Assembly: GCF_020531915.1 (NCBI RefSeq)
Contig: NZ_JAJAVG010000006.1
Location: 124,001-188,000 of the forward strand
Length of the DNA: 64,000 nt
Reading direction: 5' to 3'
DNA from: Methylovorus mays
GTDB lineage: Bacteria > Pseudomonadota > Gammaproteobacteria > Burkholderiales > Methylophilaceae
This document shows positions 45,769-53,858 of this stretch, one piece after another. Position 1 is the first letter of the stretch. Each line of letters opens with the position of its first letter. A program made the translations under genes and the position numbers. The notes under the pieces are model-generated. The model was not told the DNA's origin. It searched no databases and saw nothing but the letters and a program-made list of their open reading frames with translations.

Positions 45769-46473
45769 ATGCGCTATCTTTCATTACGCAATTCCATACT
45801 CACGGCTTGTTGCCTGCTGGCGGCGTCGGTTGTGCACGCTGCGCCGCGCCAGGTGGAGCTGGTGTATGAAGCCACCCGCAATGGCCAGCCATTCGCCACG
45901 GTGACCGAGACCTTTCGTCAGGAAAATGGCCGTTACCGCATTGAAAGCGTGACGCAGGGTGTAGGCGTGTACGCCTTGTTTGGCAAGCGCCGCCTGCTGA
46001 GCGAAGGCGAAGTGACCGAGCAAGGGCTCAAGCCCAGCCACTTCGAGCTGCATCAGGGCGACAACGATAAAAAATCGTTGCTGACAGACTTCGATTGGGC
46101 CCAGAACCAGCTCAATATGCAGGTGAAAGGCAAGACTGTCACCGCACCCCTTGAGCCAGGCGCCCAGGATCTGGCCAGTTTCATATACCAATTCATGTTC
46201 CGCCCACCTGTAGGGGAGGATGTGAATATGCCGGTGACAACGGGCAAAAAGCTGCGCAGTTATCACTACCGGGTGACGGAGCGCGATGTGCCGCTTGATC
46301 TGCCCGGCGGCCATTTCAAGACGCTGCATCTGGTCGATGCCACGCCGGAGGGCGAGGACAGCAAGGAATTCTGGCTGGCGACAGACCAGCATTACCTGCC
46401 GGTCCGTCTGGAAATGCGCGATGACAAAGGTGCCAAAATCGAGCAGATTCTGACCAGCGTGCATGCGGAATAA
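45769..46473 (+). CDS. DUF3108 periplasmic protein
   Basis: 234 residues with a signal peptide (ILTACCLLAASVVHA) and a DUF3108 beta-rich domain: QVELVYEATRNGQPFATV, EGEVTEQGLKPSHFEL, GAQDLASFIYQFMFRPP, FWLATDQHYLPVRLEM. Function unknown. It shares several blocks with the next gene, so the two are tandem paralogues; they overlap by 11 bp, so are one translational unit. Confidence 0.85.
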   Translation: MRYLSLRNSILTACCLLAASVVHAAPRQVELVYEATRNGQPFATVTETFRQENGRYRIESVTQGVGVYALFGKRRLLSEGEVTEQGLKPSHFELHQGDNDKKSLLTDFDWAQNQLNMQVKGKTVTAPLEPGAQDLASFIYQFMFRPPVGEDVNMPVTTGKKLRSYHYRVTERDVPLDLPGGHFKTLHLVDATPEGEDSKEFWLATDQHYLPVRLEMRDDKGAKIEQILTSVHAE

Positions 46474-47500
46474 GCAAGACGATCCTCAGCGCAAGTACTA
46501 CCTCCGCTATGCCCTGGCCCTGCTGATTTCATTGCTGTTGCATGTGGTGTTACTGGGAGGGCTGGATCTCAGACTGCCAGATCTGCCCTCTGCCCCCAGC
46601 ACCATGCAGGTGGAGATGATGCCTGCGCCCTTGCCCAAACCATTGCCCCCGGCTATTAAGCCCAAACCTAAAAAAGCGGCCCCGGCAGCAGTGCCGGCGA
46701 CTCCGCAGGATGCTACGCCCGCTGTGGAGGCGCCTGCAGAGACGGCTCCATCAACACTTGCGGAGGCTGGTGATGCCGTTACCACCCCCGTGCTCGAGGA
46801 AAATGAACCGCAGGAAGAAGTGACCGAGGCCCCACCTGAGCCGATCCGGCCTGATCCAGTGAATTACGTGGAGATGGATTACGAGGTAAAGCGCGGCGGT
46901 CAGCCGGGCGCCATTGGCAAAGCGCATGTGCTTTTCAACATGCATGATGGGAACCGATATACGCTTAGTAGTGAAACTGAGGCCCAGGGTCTGGCCTCGT
47001 TATTTGTTCGCGGCAAGCTGGTGCAGCGTAGCGAGGGCATTGTCACTGAGCATGGGTTGCAGCCCCAGCATTTTTTCTATCAGTACGGTAGCAACGATGC
47101 CAAGGCACAGCTCGCCGAGCTGGATTGGGACAACCATACGATTGCCATGCGAAGCAGCAAGGGGCTGGTGACGCAGGCCCTGCCAGCGGGGACGCAGGAC
47201 TTGCTGAGTTTCATGTATCAATACATGTATCAGGATCCTCTAGCACAGATGCAGATCGCGGTGACAAATGGCAAGCGACTGCGTACCTACAGTTACAGTT
47301 TTGACGGAGAGGAGCAGGTACAGACCCGCATGGGCGAAGTGCGTGCCTACCATATCAGTAAATCCAGTGGTAATGAGAAAACCGAGCTTTGGCTCGCGGT
47401 CGACTATCGTTATCTGCCTATTAAAATACGTATAACAGACGAGGACGGTACAGTGCTTGAGCAGATTATGACCAGGCTGAATACCGATATCATGAAATGA
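46463..47500 (+). CDS. TonB-like N-terminus fused to DUF3108
   Basis: 345 residues. A cytoplasmic basic N-terminus leads into a membrane helix (about 14-34) containing Ser23-xxx-His27 (LLISLLLHVVLL), the spacing found in TonB's helix that contacts ExbB/ExbD. A proline-rich stretch follows (PAPLPKPLPPAIKPKPKK) and an acidic Pro/Glu linker to about 135. The C-terminal half is DUF3108 (EGIVTEHGLQPQHFFYQ, GTQDLLSFMYQYMY, LWLAVDYRYLPIKIRI), not the TonB C-terminal domain. Function unknown; an energised or cell-wall-spanning role is inference. Overlaps the next gene by ATGA. Confidence 0.85.
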   Translation: MRNKQDDPQRKYYLRYALALLISLLLHVVLLGGLDLRLPDLPSAPSTMQVEMMPAPLPKPLPPAIKPKPKKAAPAAVPATPQDATPAVEAPAETAPSTLAEAGDAVTTPVLEENEPQEEVTEAPPEPIRPDPVNYVEMDYEVKRGGQPGAIGKAHVLFNMHDGNRYTLSSETEAQGLASLFVRGKLVQRSEGIVTEHGLQPQHFFYQYGSNDAKAQLAELDWDNHTIAMRSSKGLVTQALPAGTQDLLSFMYQYMYQDPLAQMQIAVTNGKRLRTYSYSFDGEEQVQTRMGEVRAYHISKSSGNEKTELWLAVDYRYLPIKIRITDEDGTVLEQIMTRLNTDIMK

Positions 47501-48789
47501 AAAACATCCATCCCCAATTACTTCGCTTTGCTGGTACCGCGCTGGCCGATATTCTGGCGGGCACCGGCCCCGCCGATGCCGTGCTCGGTTCTTTTTTCAG
47601 GAATAATCGCGAGCTTGGCACCAAGGATAGAGCCTTTGTGGCCGAATCCGTCTATGGCGTCTTGCGCCGCAAGCGCTTGCTATCCTATCTTGCCGATGGG
47701 GATGATCCGCGCAAGCTACTGGTGGCCTGGCTGGTGCGTGTGCAGGGCATGAGCCTGCGCGATCTGGAAGACACGCTTAATACTCAGCAAAAAGAATGGG
47801 CGCAAGAGATCAAGGCCAAAAATACCGACAATCTCAGCCTGGCGATTCAAGCTGATATGCCGGATTGGTTATGGGAAAAGCTCAGTGCCCAATACGGCGA
47901 TGAGCAGGCGCTCACTATTGCACGCAGCATGCAGCAGCAAGCCATGATGGATTTGCGCGTCAATACCATCAAAGCCACGCGCGAAGATGTGCTGGCCAAG
48001 TTCATCAGCGAAAATACCCAGCTGAATCAGGACACCATCGTGCCGACCCCGCTCTCGCCGACGGGTATACGCTTGCCCCAGCGCATGAACATCAGCCGGC
48101 ATATTCTGTTCACCGAAGGCAAGGTGGAAGTGCAGGATGAGGGCAGTCAGCTGCTCGCGCATCTGGTAGCGCCACGTCGCGGTGAGATGATTGCCGATCT
48201 TTGCGCGGGTGCCGGGGGCAAGACCCTTGCCATGGGCGCACTCATGCGCAATACCGGCCGTCTGTATGCATTTGATATATCCGAAAAACGCCTGACCAAT
48301 CTGGGCCAGCGTCTCAAGCGTTCAGGCCTGTCCAACTTGCACAGCCAGCTGATCAGCAGCGAGCAGGATGCCAAACTGAAGCGCCTCAATGGCAAGTTCA
48401 ACCGTGTGCTGGTGGATGCGCCATGTAGCGGCCTGGGCACTCTGCGTCGAAATCCAGATTTGAAATGGCGGCAAACGCCGCAGGATGTGCTGGAGCTCAC
48501 TGGCAAGCAAGCCTCTATTCTGGCGCGTGCTGCCAAGCTGGTAAAAGCGGGCGGCCGCCTGATTTACGCCACATGCAGCCTGCTCTCCGATGAAAACGAA
48601 GCCATAGCCACCGCATTTTTGGCAGCCCATCCGGATTTTAAATTGATTCCTGCCAATGAAGTCCTGGCCCAGCAGCAGATTCCAGTGGACACTGGTGAGT
48701 ACCTGAAACTATTGCCTCATCTGCATCAGACCGATGGCTTCTTTGCTGCCGTGTTTGAAAAAACTGCACCTCCTTCATCCGCTGAATGA
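47497..48789 (+). CDS. RsmB/NOP family RNA methyltransferase
   Basis: 430 residues, class I SAM-dependent RNA (cytosine-C5) methyltransferase: N-terminal helical domain, then ADLCAGAGGKTLAMGAL, DAPCSGLGTLRRNPDLKW and catalytic YATCSLLSDENEAI. Distinct from rsmB at 12668 in its N-terminal domain; substrate RNA unknown. Its ATG shares four bases with the preceding DUF3108 stop. Confidence 0.9.
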   Translation: MKNIHPQLLRFAGTALADILAGTGPADAVLGSFFRNNRELGTKDRAFVAESVYGVLRRKRLLSYLADGDDPRKLLVAWLVRVQGMSLRDLEDTLNTQQKEWAQEIKAKNTDNLSLAIQADMPDWLWEKLSAQYGDEQALTIARSMQQQAMMDLRVNTIKATREDVLAKFISENTQLNQDTIVPTPLSPTGIRLPQRMNISRHILFTEGKVEVQDEGSQLLAHLVAPRRGEMIADLCAGAGGKTLAMGALMRNTGRLYAFDISEKRLTNLGQRLKRSGLSNLHSQLISSEQDAKLKRLNGKFNRVLVDAPCSGLGTLRRNPDLKWRQTPQDVLELTGKQASILARAAKLVKAGGRLIYATCSLLSDENEAIATAFLAAHPDFKLIPANEVLAQQQIPVDTGEYLKLLPHLHQTDGFFAAVFEKTAPPSSAE

Positions 48790-48859
48790 CCTCGCATTAC
48801 TCCGCGCATTCTGAGGTAATATTTATTCCATAATAATTCTGCCTCGGGAGCGCGGAAAC

Positions 48860-50752
48860 ATGGATGCAATGCTGTTCACGCAGTTGGTCAATCGACTCGA
48901 AATCCTGGCACAAAGAAACCCGGCCCGATATCGCTGGCAAGTCGCGATGGTTGCATTACTGGGTTTTTTTGTACTCGCGCTCGCCGTGTTGTTTGCCTTG
49001 ATTCCCTTAGCAGTCCTGGTCCTCTTGGGCATTCTTGTGGTTGCCACTGGCGGCAAGGCCCTCATTCTTCTGCTTAAGCTGGGCAAGCTGCTATTGCTGC
49101 TGGTGTGGCCAGCCTGGATGATGCTGAAGACATCATTCAGTATGCTGACTACCCGATTTCCTCCTCCCCAAGGGCGTATGCTCAGTGTAGATGACGCACC
49201 GGTGCTGTTCGCCCGAATCGCGGAGTTGCGTAGTCGCATGCGCGGGCCAGCAATTCACCGCGTCATGCTGACAAATGAAATGAACGCCGCCATCTTGCAG
49301 CATCCCCGTTTTGGACTATTTGGTTGGGAGCAAAACTACCTGATCCTGGGTTTGCCTTTGTTACAAGTCATGAGCGAAGAGGAGGCGCTGGCGGTTATTG
49401 CACATGAATATGGTCATCTGTCAGGTCATCATAGCCGTTTCGGTGGCTTCATCTATCGCCTGCGTTCTGCATGGGGAAGGTTGCAGACGCTTTCAGAGCA
49501 ATGGCAGGATTGGGGTTCACGACTGATCGCGCGTCTTTTCCGATGGTACGCGCCTTACTTCAATGCCTACACCTTCGTTTTCGCCCGTCAGAATGAATAT
49601 CAGGCAGACCAATCCTCGGTCGAGCTGGTAGGGACTGAGCCTGCTGCCAAAGCCTTGATGAGGGTCAATATTGCCAGCCAGTTCGAACACGAAATTTTCT
49701 GGCCTGAGGTTGAGCGGCAGGTGTTGACGGAGCCGGAACCTACCGCAAAACGTAGCCATTTCTGGATGCATCTGATGCAGGAAAGGCTGGATGCAGAAAC
49801 CCGGACACGATTTTTTGAGAATGCCATGAAGCAACATACGGACCATTTGGATACTCATCCTGCGTTGGCCGACAGGCTTGCGGCAATCGGATATGCGGTA
49901 AATGAGGAGCATGTCGAGAGCATGGCTGTCCCCCTGCAGACTGCCGCCATGGCGTGGCTACAAATATCTCTCCTGGATGAGTTTGATACCCAGTGGAGAG
50001 ATAGCGTGCGTCCACAATGGCAGGAGCGGCATCAGTACTTTCAGACCAAACGCGAAAAGCTGCAGGACTTGCAATCACTGGACAATCCAGATGCAGATCA
50101 GCGGTGGGAGATGATTGTTGCACAAGAGGAGTTGAAACTTGTCGATAATACAGGCGCCATGGTGCATGCCTTGCTTGCGGAGCATCCTGAGTATTTGCCA
50201 GCGCGCTTCCGGCGAGGTGTGGTCCTGTTGCAAGCGGGTGATGAGCAGGGTATTGCCGATCTGGAATTTGTCATGGAGCGTGATGTTGCTACAACATCAA
50301 TCGCATGCGAGGCCGCTTGGCGATATTATCGCGATATCGACCATGAAAAAGCTGCTCATTACCAGGAACGCTGGCAGGCACGGGAGGATTACCTTCAAAG
50401 AGTGAATCAGGAGCTGTCGCATTTACCGTCGAATGCAGCGCTGGAAGTGCATCAAGTTGCTGAAGCTGATATTGACCAGATAAAGCTCATTCTCCAGCGG
50501 AACCGCCAGCATATTCGCCGAGTATATTTATTGCGGCGAAGGCTGGTCGCGGATCCAGAGTTGTTCGATCATGTGCTGGCATTTGAAACATCCTGGTGGA
50601 CTCTGGGAGATAAGGCGCCTAAGGTCTTGAAAGCATTGACTGGTGAGAGTTATCCATTCAGCATGTTCATCATCAATCTGAAGGCGGATAGCTGCAAGCC
50701 ATTCAGAAAAAAAATCAGAAAATTAAAGGCCCAGCCAATTTTTATTGTGTGA
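48860..50752 (+). CDS. Large membrane M48 metalloprotease
   Basis: 630 residues. Two hydrophobic segments (about 25-50 and 52-85) precede a zinc protease domain with IAHEYGHLSGHH: His182 and His186 as ligands, Glu183 catalytic; RQNEYQADQSSVEL supplies the third ligand. The C-terminal 300 residues have no motif I know but contain helical repeat-like stretches (VHALLAEHPEYLPARFRRG). Distantly like HtpX and BepA; not a standard housekeeping family. Codon use looks slightly more AT-rich than neighbours. Followed 22 bp later by the symporter. Confidence 0.85.
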   Translation: MDAMLFTQLVNRLEILAQRNPARYRWQVAMVALLGFFVLALAVLFALIPLAVLVLLGILVVATGGKALILLLKLGKLLLLLVWPAWMMLKTSFSMLTTRFPPPQGRMLSVDDAPVLFARIAELRSRMRGPAIHRVMLTNEMNAAILQHPRFGLFGWEQNYLILGLPLLQVMSEEEALAVIAHEYGHLSGHHSRFGGFIYRLRSAWGRLQTLSEQWQDWGSRLIARLFRWYAPYFNAYTFVFARQNEYQADQSSVELVGTEPAAKALMRVNIASQFEHEIFWPEVERQVLTEPEPTAKRSHFWMHLMQERLDAETRTRFFENAMKQHTDHLDTHPALADRLAAIGYAVNEEHVESMAVPLQTAAMAWLQISLLDEFDTQWRDSVRPQWQERHQYFQTKREKLQDLQSLDNPDADQRWEMIVAQEELKLVDNTGAMVHALLAEHPEYLPARFRRGVVLLQAGDEQGIADLEFVMERDVATTSIACEAAWRYYRDIDHEKAAHYQERWQAREDYLQRVNQELSHLPSNAALEVHQVAEADIDQIKLILQRNRQHIRRVYLLRRRLVADPELFDHVLAFETSWWTLGDKAPKVLKALTGESYPFSMFIINLKADSCKPFRKKIRKLKAQPIFIV

Positions 50753-50763
50753 ATCTTGAAACC

Positions 50764-50770
50764 AGGAGAG
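50764..50770 (+). promoter_or_regulatory. Ribosome binding site before an ATC codon
   Basis: AGGAGAG (50764-50770) with CACC and then ATC AAA CTC AGC at 50775. The in-frame stop TGA is at 50757-50759, and no ATG, GTG, TTG or CTG lies between. This is the site that decides the start of the next gene. Confidence 0.7.
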
Positions 50771-50774
50771 CACC

Positions 50775-52004
50775 ATCAAACTCAGCCTCAATAGCCAGAT
50801 TTTTCTTGCCGCATTTTTTGGTGTAATCGCTGGGGGCATGCTAGGGGCATTGCCCGCAGACTCTTCTCTCAAGCTTAATGTGCTATATGCCTTTGCTTTG
50901 CTGGGTGGCGTATTCATCGACCTGCTCAAGATGGTGTTGATCCCGCTGGTATTCACCTCGATTGTGGTCGGAGTAGCCAATCTTCAGGCGCATCGACAGG
51001 TACACCGGGTGTGGATCGGTACGCTGGGTTTTTTCATATTATCCATGATGCTGGCTATCGCGCTGGCACTGACCGCAAGCAATATCTTCAAGCCTGGTGA
51101 AGGCATGCAGCTGGCCATGTTCCAGGATGCCATGCAGAACTTCGAAGCCCACCGGATGACCATGTCCGAGTTTTTCAAGCAATTTCTGCATGAGTTGTTC
51201 ATCAATCCCTTCGCTGCACTTGCCAATGGCAAGGTGCTGGCCGTGGTGATTTTTGCCTTGTTCATGGGGATCGCGCTGGTGGTGGGCGGCGAGCGCTACC
51301 AGAACATACACAAACTGCTGCAGGAAGCCCAGGAACTGGTCATGCGCATTGTCGGCTGGATCATGCATCTGGCGCCGCTGGGAATCATGGCGTTGCTGGC
51401 GCAGCTGGTGGCCAATCAGGATCTGGGCCTGTTGCAGACCATGGGGAAATTTGTCACGCTTGTTGTGGCAACCACGCTGATTCATGGTGTCATCATCCTG
51501 CCGCTGTTACTTTACCTGGTCACTGGGGTAACACCATTGCACTTCTGGCGCAGCGCGCGTGAAGCGTTGGTGACGGCCTTTGCTACCAGTTCGAGTTCGG
51601 CGACTTTACCGGTGACCTTGCGCTGCGTGGAAAACAAGCTTCACGTAAAGCCGGAAATCGCCGGGTTTGTCATTCCTCTGGGGGCCACCATCAATATGGA
51701 TGGCACCGCGTTGTATGAGGCCGCTGCCGCTTTGTTTATTGCGAACCTAGCAGGGATAGAACTCGGGATGGGCCAGCAATTGGTGGTGTTTTTTACCGCC
51801 ATGATCGCCGCCATGGGCGCGCCTGGTATCCCCAGTGCGGGGATGGTAACCATGGTGATGGTGTTGCAATCGGTAGGGTTGCCAGCGGAAGCCATCGCCA
51901 TTTTGTTACCCATAGACCGCTTGCTGGATACCTTGCGAACCACTGTGAATGTAGAGGGTGATATGGTGGGCAGCCTGATCGTGCAGAAGCTGGTGCAGCG
52001 TTAA
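50775..52004 (+). CDS. Dicarboxylate/amino acid:cation symporter (DAACS family), apparent ATC start
   Basis: 409 residues if begun at ATC 50775; 388 from the first ATG at 50838. The extra 21 residues (KLSLNSQIFLAAFFGVIAG) are a normal family N-terminus and first membrane helix, and they are preceded by an ideal ribosome binding site. Later blocks: DLLKMVLIPLVFTSIVVGVA, TSSSSATLPVTL (substrate-binding serine motif) and NMDGTALYEAAAALFIA. Probably glutamate or C4-dicarboxylate uptake driven by Na+ or H+. The terminator at 52071 follows. Confidence 0.88.
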   Translation: MKLSLNSQIFLAAFFGVIAGGMLGALPADSSLKLNVLYAFALLGGVFIDLLKMVLIPLVFTSIVVGVANLQAHRQVHRVWIGTLGFFILSMMLAIALALTASNIFKPGEGMQLAMFQDAMQNFEAHRMTMSEFFKQFLHELFINPFAALANGKVLAVVIFALFMGIALVVGGERYQNIHKLLQEAQELVMRIVGWIMHLAPLGIMALLAQLVANQDLGLLQTMGKFVTLVVATTLIHGVIILPLLLYLVTGVTPLHFWRSAREALVTAFATSSSSATLPVTLRCVENKLHVKPEIAGFVIPLGATINMDGTALYEAAAALFIANLAGIELGMGQQLVVFFTAMIAAMGAPGIPSAGMVTMVMVLQSVGLPAEAIAILLPIDRLLDTLRTTVNVEGDMVGSLIVQKLVQR

Positions 52005-52070
52005 TCGATCTGACGTGCAGCTGCAGCCATCTCAGGCTGTTACGCATAACCATTAACCCTTACTCCACAA

Positions 52071-52100
52071 ATGCCAGTCAAGCCGAGACTGGCATTTTTT
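52071..52100 (+). terminator. Intrinsic terminator after the symporter
   Basis: ATGCCAGTC (52071-52079), loop AAGCCGA, GACTGGCAT (52087-52095), T6 to 52100. Confidence 0.92.
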
Positions 52101-52112
52101 ACGGGCATGTAT

Positions 52113-52131
52113 GATAATGATTCTCATTAGC
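52113..52131. promoter_or_regulatory. Fur box upstream of the azurin gene
   Basis: GATAATGATTCTCATTAGC matches the 19-bp Fur consensus GATAATGATAATCATTATC at 16 positions. It is 76 bp upstream of the azurin ATG, right after the symporter terminator, so it should control azurin. Confidence 0.72.
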
Positions 52132-52206
52132 CAGCGATGTCCCGCAGAAAAGCAGGGCTGTAAGCCAACAACTCCCTACTTTAGCTCAGTAAAAAGGACA
52201 TTCATT

Positions 52207-52656
52207 ATGCGTTTATATCGTTCCCTCGCGCTTGTTATCGGTTTTGCATCCAGTCATGCCATGGCGGCTGCCTGCAGTGTGGATATCGAAGCCAATGATG
52301 CCATGCAGTTCAACACCAAAGCCGTCGAGGTTAGCAAAAGCTGCAAGGAATTCACCGTTAATCTCAAGCATACCGGTACCATGGCCAAAGCCATGATGGG
52401 TCACAACTGGGTATTGGCCAAAGCCAGTGATGAAAAGGCTGTGCTTACCGATGGCGCCGCCGCCGGATCAGCGAATGATTACGTCAAGGCAGGGGATACG
52501 CGCGTGATTGCGCATACCAAGCTGATTGGCGGCGGCGAGAAAGATAGCGTCAAGTTTGCTGCCAGCAAGCTCGCTGATGGCCAGGATTATGTGTTTTTCT
52601 GCTCTTTCCCCGGCCATGCCTTCATGATGAAGGGCAGTGTGAAACTGGTTAATTAA
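52207..52656 (+). CDS. Azurin (periplasmic blue copper protein)
   Basis: 149 residues; signal peptide ([17 protein letters not shown]) then an azurin domain. Copper ligands are His66 (GHNW), Cys132, His137 and Met141 in [13 protein letters not shown]; the disulfide cysteines are Cys23 and Cys46. Start chosen by AAGGA before ATG 52207. Azurins carry electrons in the periplasm; in methylotrophs one serves methylamine dehydrogenase, but no mau gene is nearby. A Fur box precedes it. Confidence 0.95.
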   Translation: MRLYRSLALVIGFASSHAMAAACSVDIEANDAMQFNTKAVEVSKSCKEFTVNLKHTGTMAKAMMGHNWVLAKASDEKAVLTDGAAAGSANDYVKAGDTRVIAHTKLIGGGEKDSVKFAASKLADGQDYVFFCSFPGHAFMMKGSVKLVN

Positions 52657-52712
52657 GCTGAATTTCACCAAGGCTTAAGTCAGGACCGGGGCATCATCCA
52701 AACACACCGGTC

Positions 52713-52742
52713 TTGACCTTATAACAGGCACTCCCTTATAGT
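52713..52742 (+). promoter_or_regulatory. Promoter of the leader peptide-EamA unit
   Basis: TTGACC (52713-52718), 18 bases, TATAGT (52737-52742). Predicted start about 52748-52752, so the leader ATG at 52752 lies at or next to the 5' end. Confidence 0.65.
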
Positions 52743-52751
52743 GCCGCCTCC

Positions 52752-52841
52752 ATGAAAAAACAAATAGCGATCATTTCCGTCATTAACCGCAAAGTGCTGT
52801 GGCTGCGTGCCACCCAGTGCTGCGGTTGCTATTTGTCCTGA
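52752..52841 (+). CDS. 29-residue cysteine-rich leader peptide (predicted)
   Basis: ATG at 52752 to TGA at 52839-52841, 29 codons, beginning MKKQIAII and ending ATQCCGCYLS. The three Cys codons (52818-52823 and 52827-52829) are in the last third. There is no ribosome binding site, but the promoter would start transcription at or just before the ATG, so it may be translated leaderless. It precedes hairpins and the EamA exporter. A cysteine-sensing leader is my interpretation; alternatively a small conserved protein or a chance frame. Confidence 0.5.
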   Translation: MKKQIAIISVINRKVLWLRATQCCGCYLS

Positions 52842-52847
52842 ATTTTG

Positions 52848-52910
52848 CAACCGCGGGCTCTCCGCGGTTGACTAGTGTCTATTCTCGTTGAGCCCAGAAC
52901 TGGGTCAACG
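52848..52910 (+). promoter_or_regulatory. Attenuator-like hairpin pair before the EamA start
   Basis: H1: CAACCGCGG (52848-52856) with CCGCGGTTG (52862-52870). H2: CGTTGA and CCCAG (52886-52897, one bulged G) with CTGGG and TCAACG (52900-52910), ending on the base before ATG 52911. Exchange pairings exist: GGGCTC (52855-52860) with GAGCCC (52890-52895), and GTTGA (52867-52871) with TCAAC (52905-52909). No T run, so control would be of translation. Confidence 0.6.
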
Positions 52911-53840
52911 ATGTCTATGTTTAACAGCTCACGCTTTTCTTCTCCTATGGCGGGTATTGCCATGGTATTGCTCGCCTCAGTGGCGGTGTCATCCAAGGCC
53001 ATTATCGTCAAGCTGGCGTATGTGTATCCGGTAGATCCGGCTACGCTGATTGCCCTGCGTATGGCGTTTTCCGTTCCCTTTTTTGCTGCATTGGCGTGGT
53101 GGTCAGCGAGGCAGGATAGTCTGGCAACACTCTCCTTGCGCCAATGGATGGCGGTGCTGGGGCTGGGTGCCATTGGCGGATATGGTCCCATGTGGCTGGA
53201 CTTTGCCGGGTTGGCGTATGTCAGTGCAGGCCTGGAGCGCATCATCCTGTTTCTTTACCCCACCATGGTGCTCATGTTTTCTGCCTTGATGTTCAGGCAG
53301 GCGATCGGCCGCCGCGAGTTATTTGCCGTGGTAACGGGCTATGCGGGCGTCGGCCTGGTGGTGGGGCATGATATCGAGTTTGTGCACGGTACTGCGGATG
53401 TGGTCTTCATGGGGGCTACGCTGGTATTTGCCAGTGCGGTGTTGTATGCCGCATATCTGGTGTTGAGTGGCAAGTTGATTCCGCAGGTTGGTGCGTCGAG
53501 GTTTACCGCCTATACCATGCTGGTGGCGACCTTTACCAGCGGCATGCATTACGCAGGCAGTCAGCATGTGGTGAGCTGGTCTCAGCTGCCTGACGAGGTA
53601 TATCTGCTGAGCTTGCTGATGGCGGTGGTGGCGACGGTGTTGCCGGCGGTATTGCTCAATATCGGTATTCAAAGGCTGGGCAGCAACCGCGCGTCGCTCA
53701 TCAGCTCCATCGGCCCGGTATCGACCATTTTTCTGGCCTGGATATTTCTTGGCGAGCACATCACCTGGTTGCAGCTGGGGGGTACCGCGCTGGTCATGGC
53801 TGGGGTGCTGGCCGTTAGTCTTGGCCGCAAATCCACATGA
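52911..53840 (+). CDS. EamA/DMT family transporter
   Basis: 309 residues, ten membrane helices in two EamA repeats (about 10-150 and 160-300). E. coli EamA exports cysteine and O-acetylserine, and RhtA exports threonine; substrate here is not fixed by the sequence. There is no clear ribosome binding site; alternatives are ATG 52917 and GTG 52875. Hairpin H2 abuts the start, so expression may depend on the leader at 52752. Convergent with ampD. Confidence 0.88.
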   Translation: MSMFNSSRFSSPMAGIAMVLLASVAVSSKAIIVKLAYVYPVDPATLIALRMAFSVPFFAALAWWSARQDSLATLSLRQWMAVLGLGAIGGYGPMWLDFAGLAYVSAGLERIILFLYPTMVLMFSALMFRQAIGRRELFAVVTGYAGVGLVVGHDIEFVHGTADVVFMGATLVFASAVLYAAYLVLSGKLIPQVGASRFTAYTMLVATFTSGMHYAGSQHVVSWSQLPDEVYLLSLLMAVVATVLPAVLLNIGIQRLGSNRASLISSIGPVSTIFLAWIFLGEHITWLQLGGTALVMAGVLAVSLGRKST

Positions 53841-53858
53841 AGGATATGAACGGGGAGG

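Noticed and set aside
50838-52004. Symporter starting at the first ATG
   Set aside because: It would lose the first membrane helix and has no ribosome binding site; the frame is better begun at 50775.
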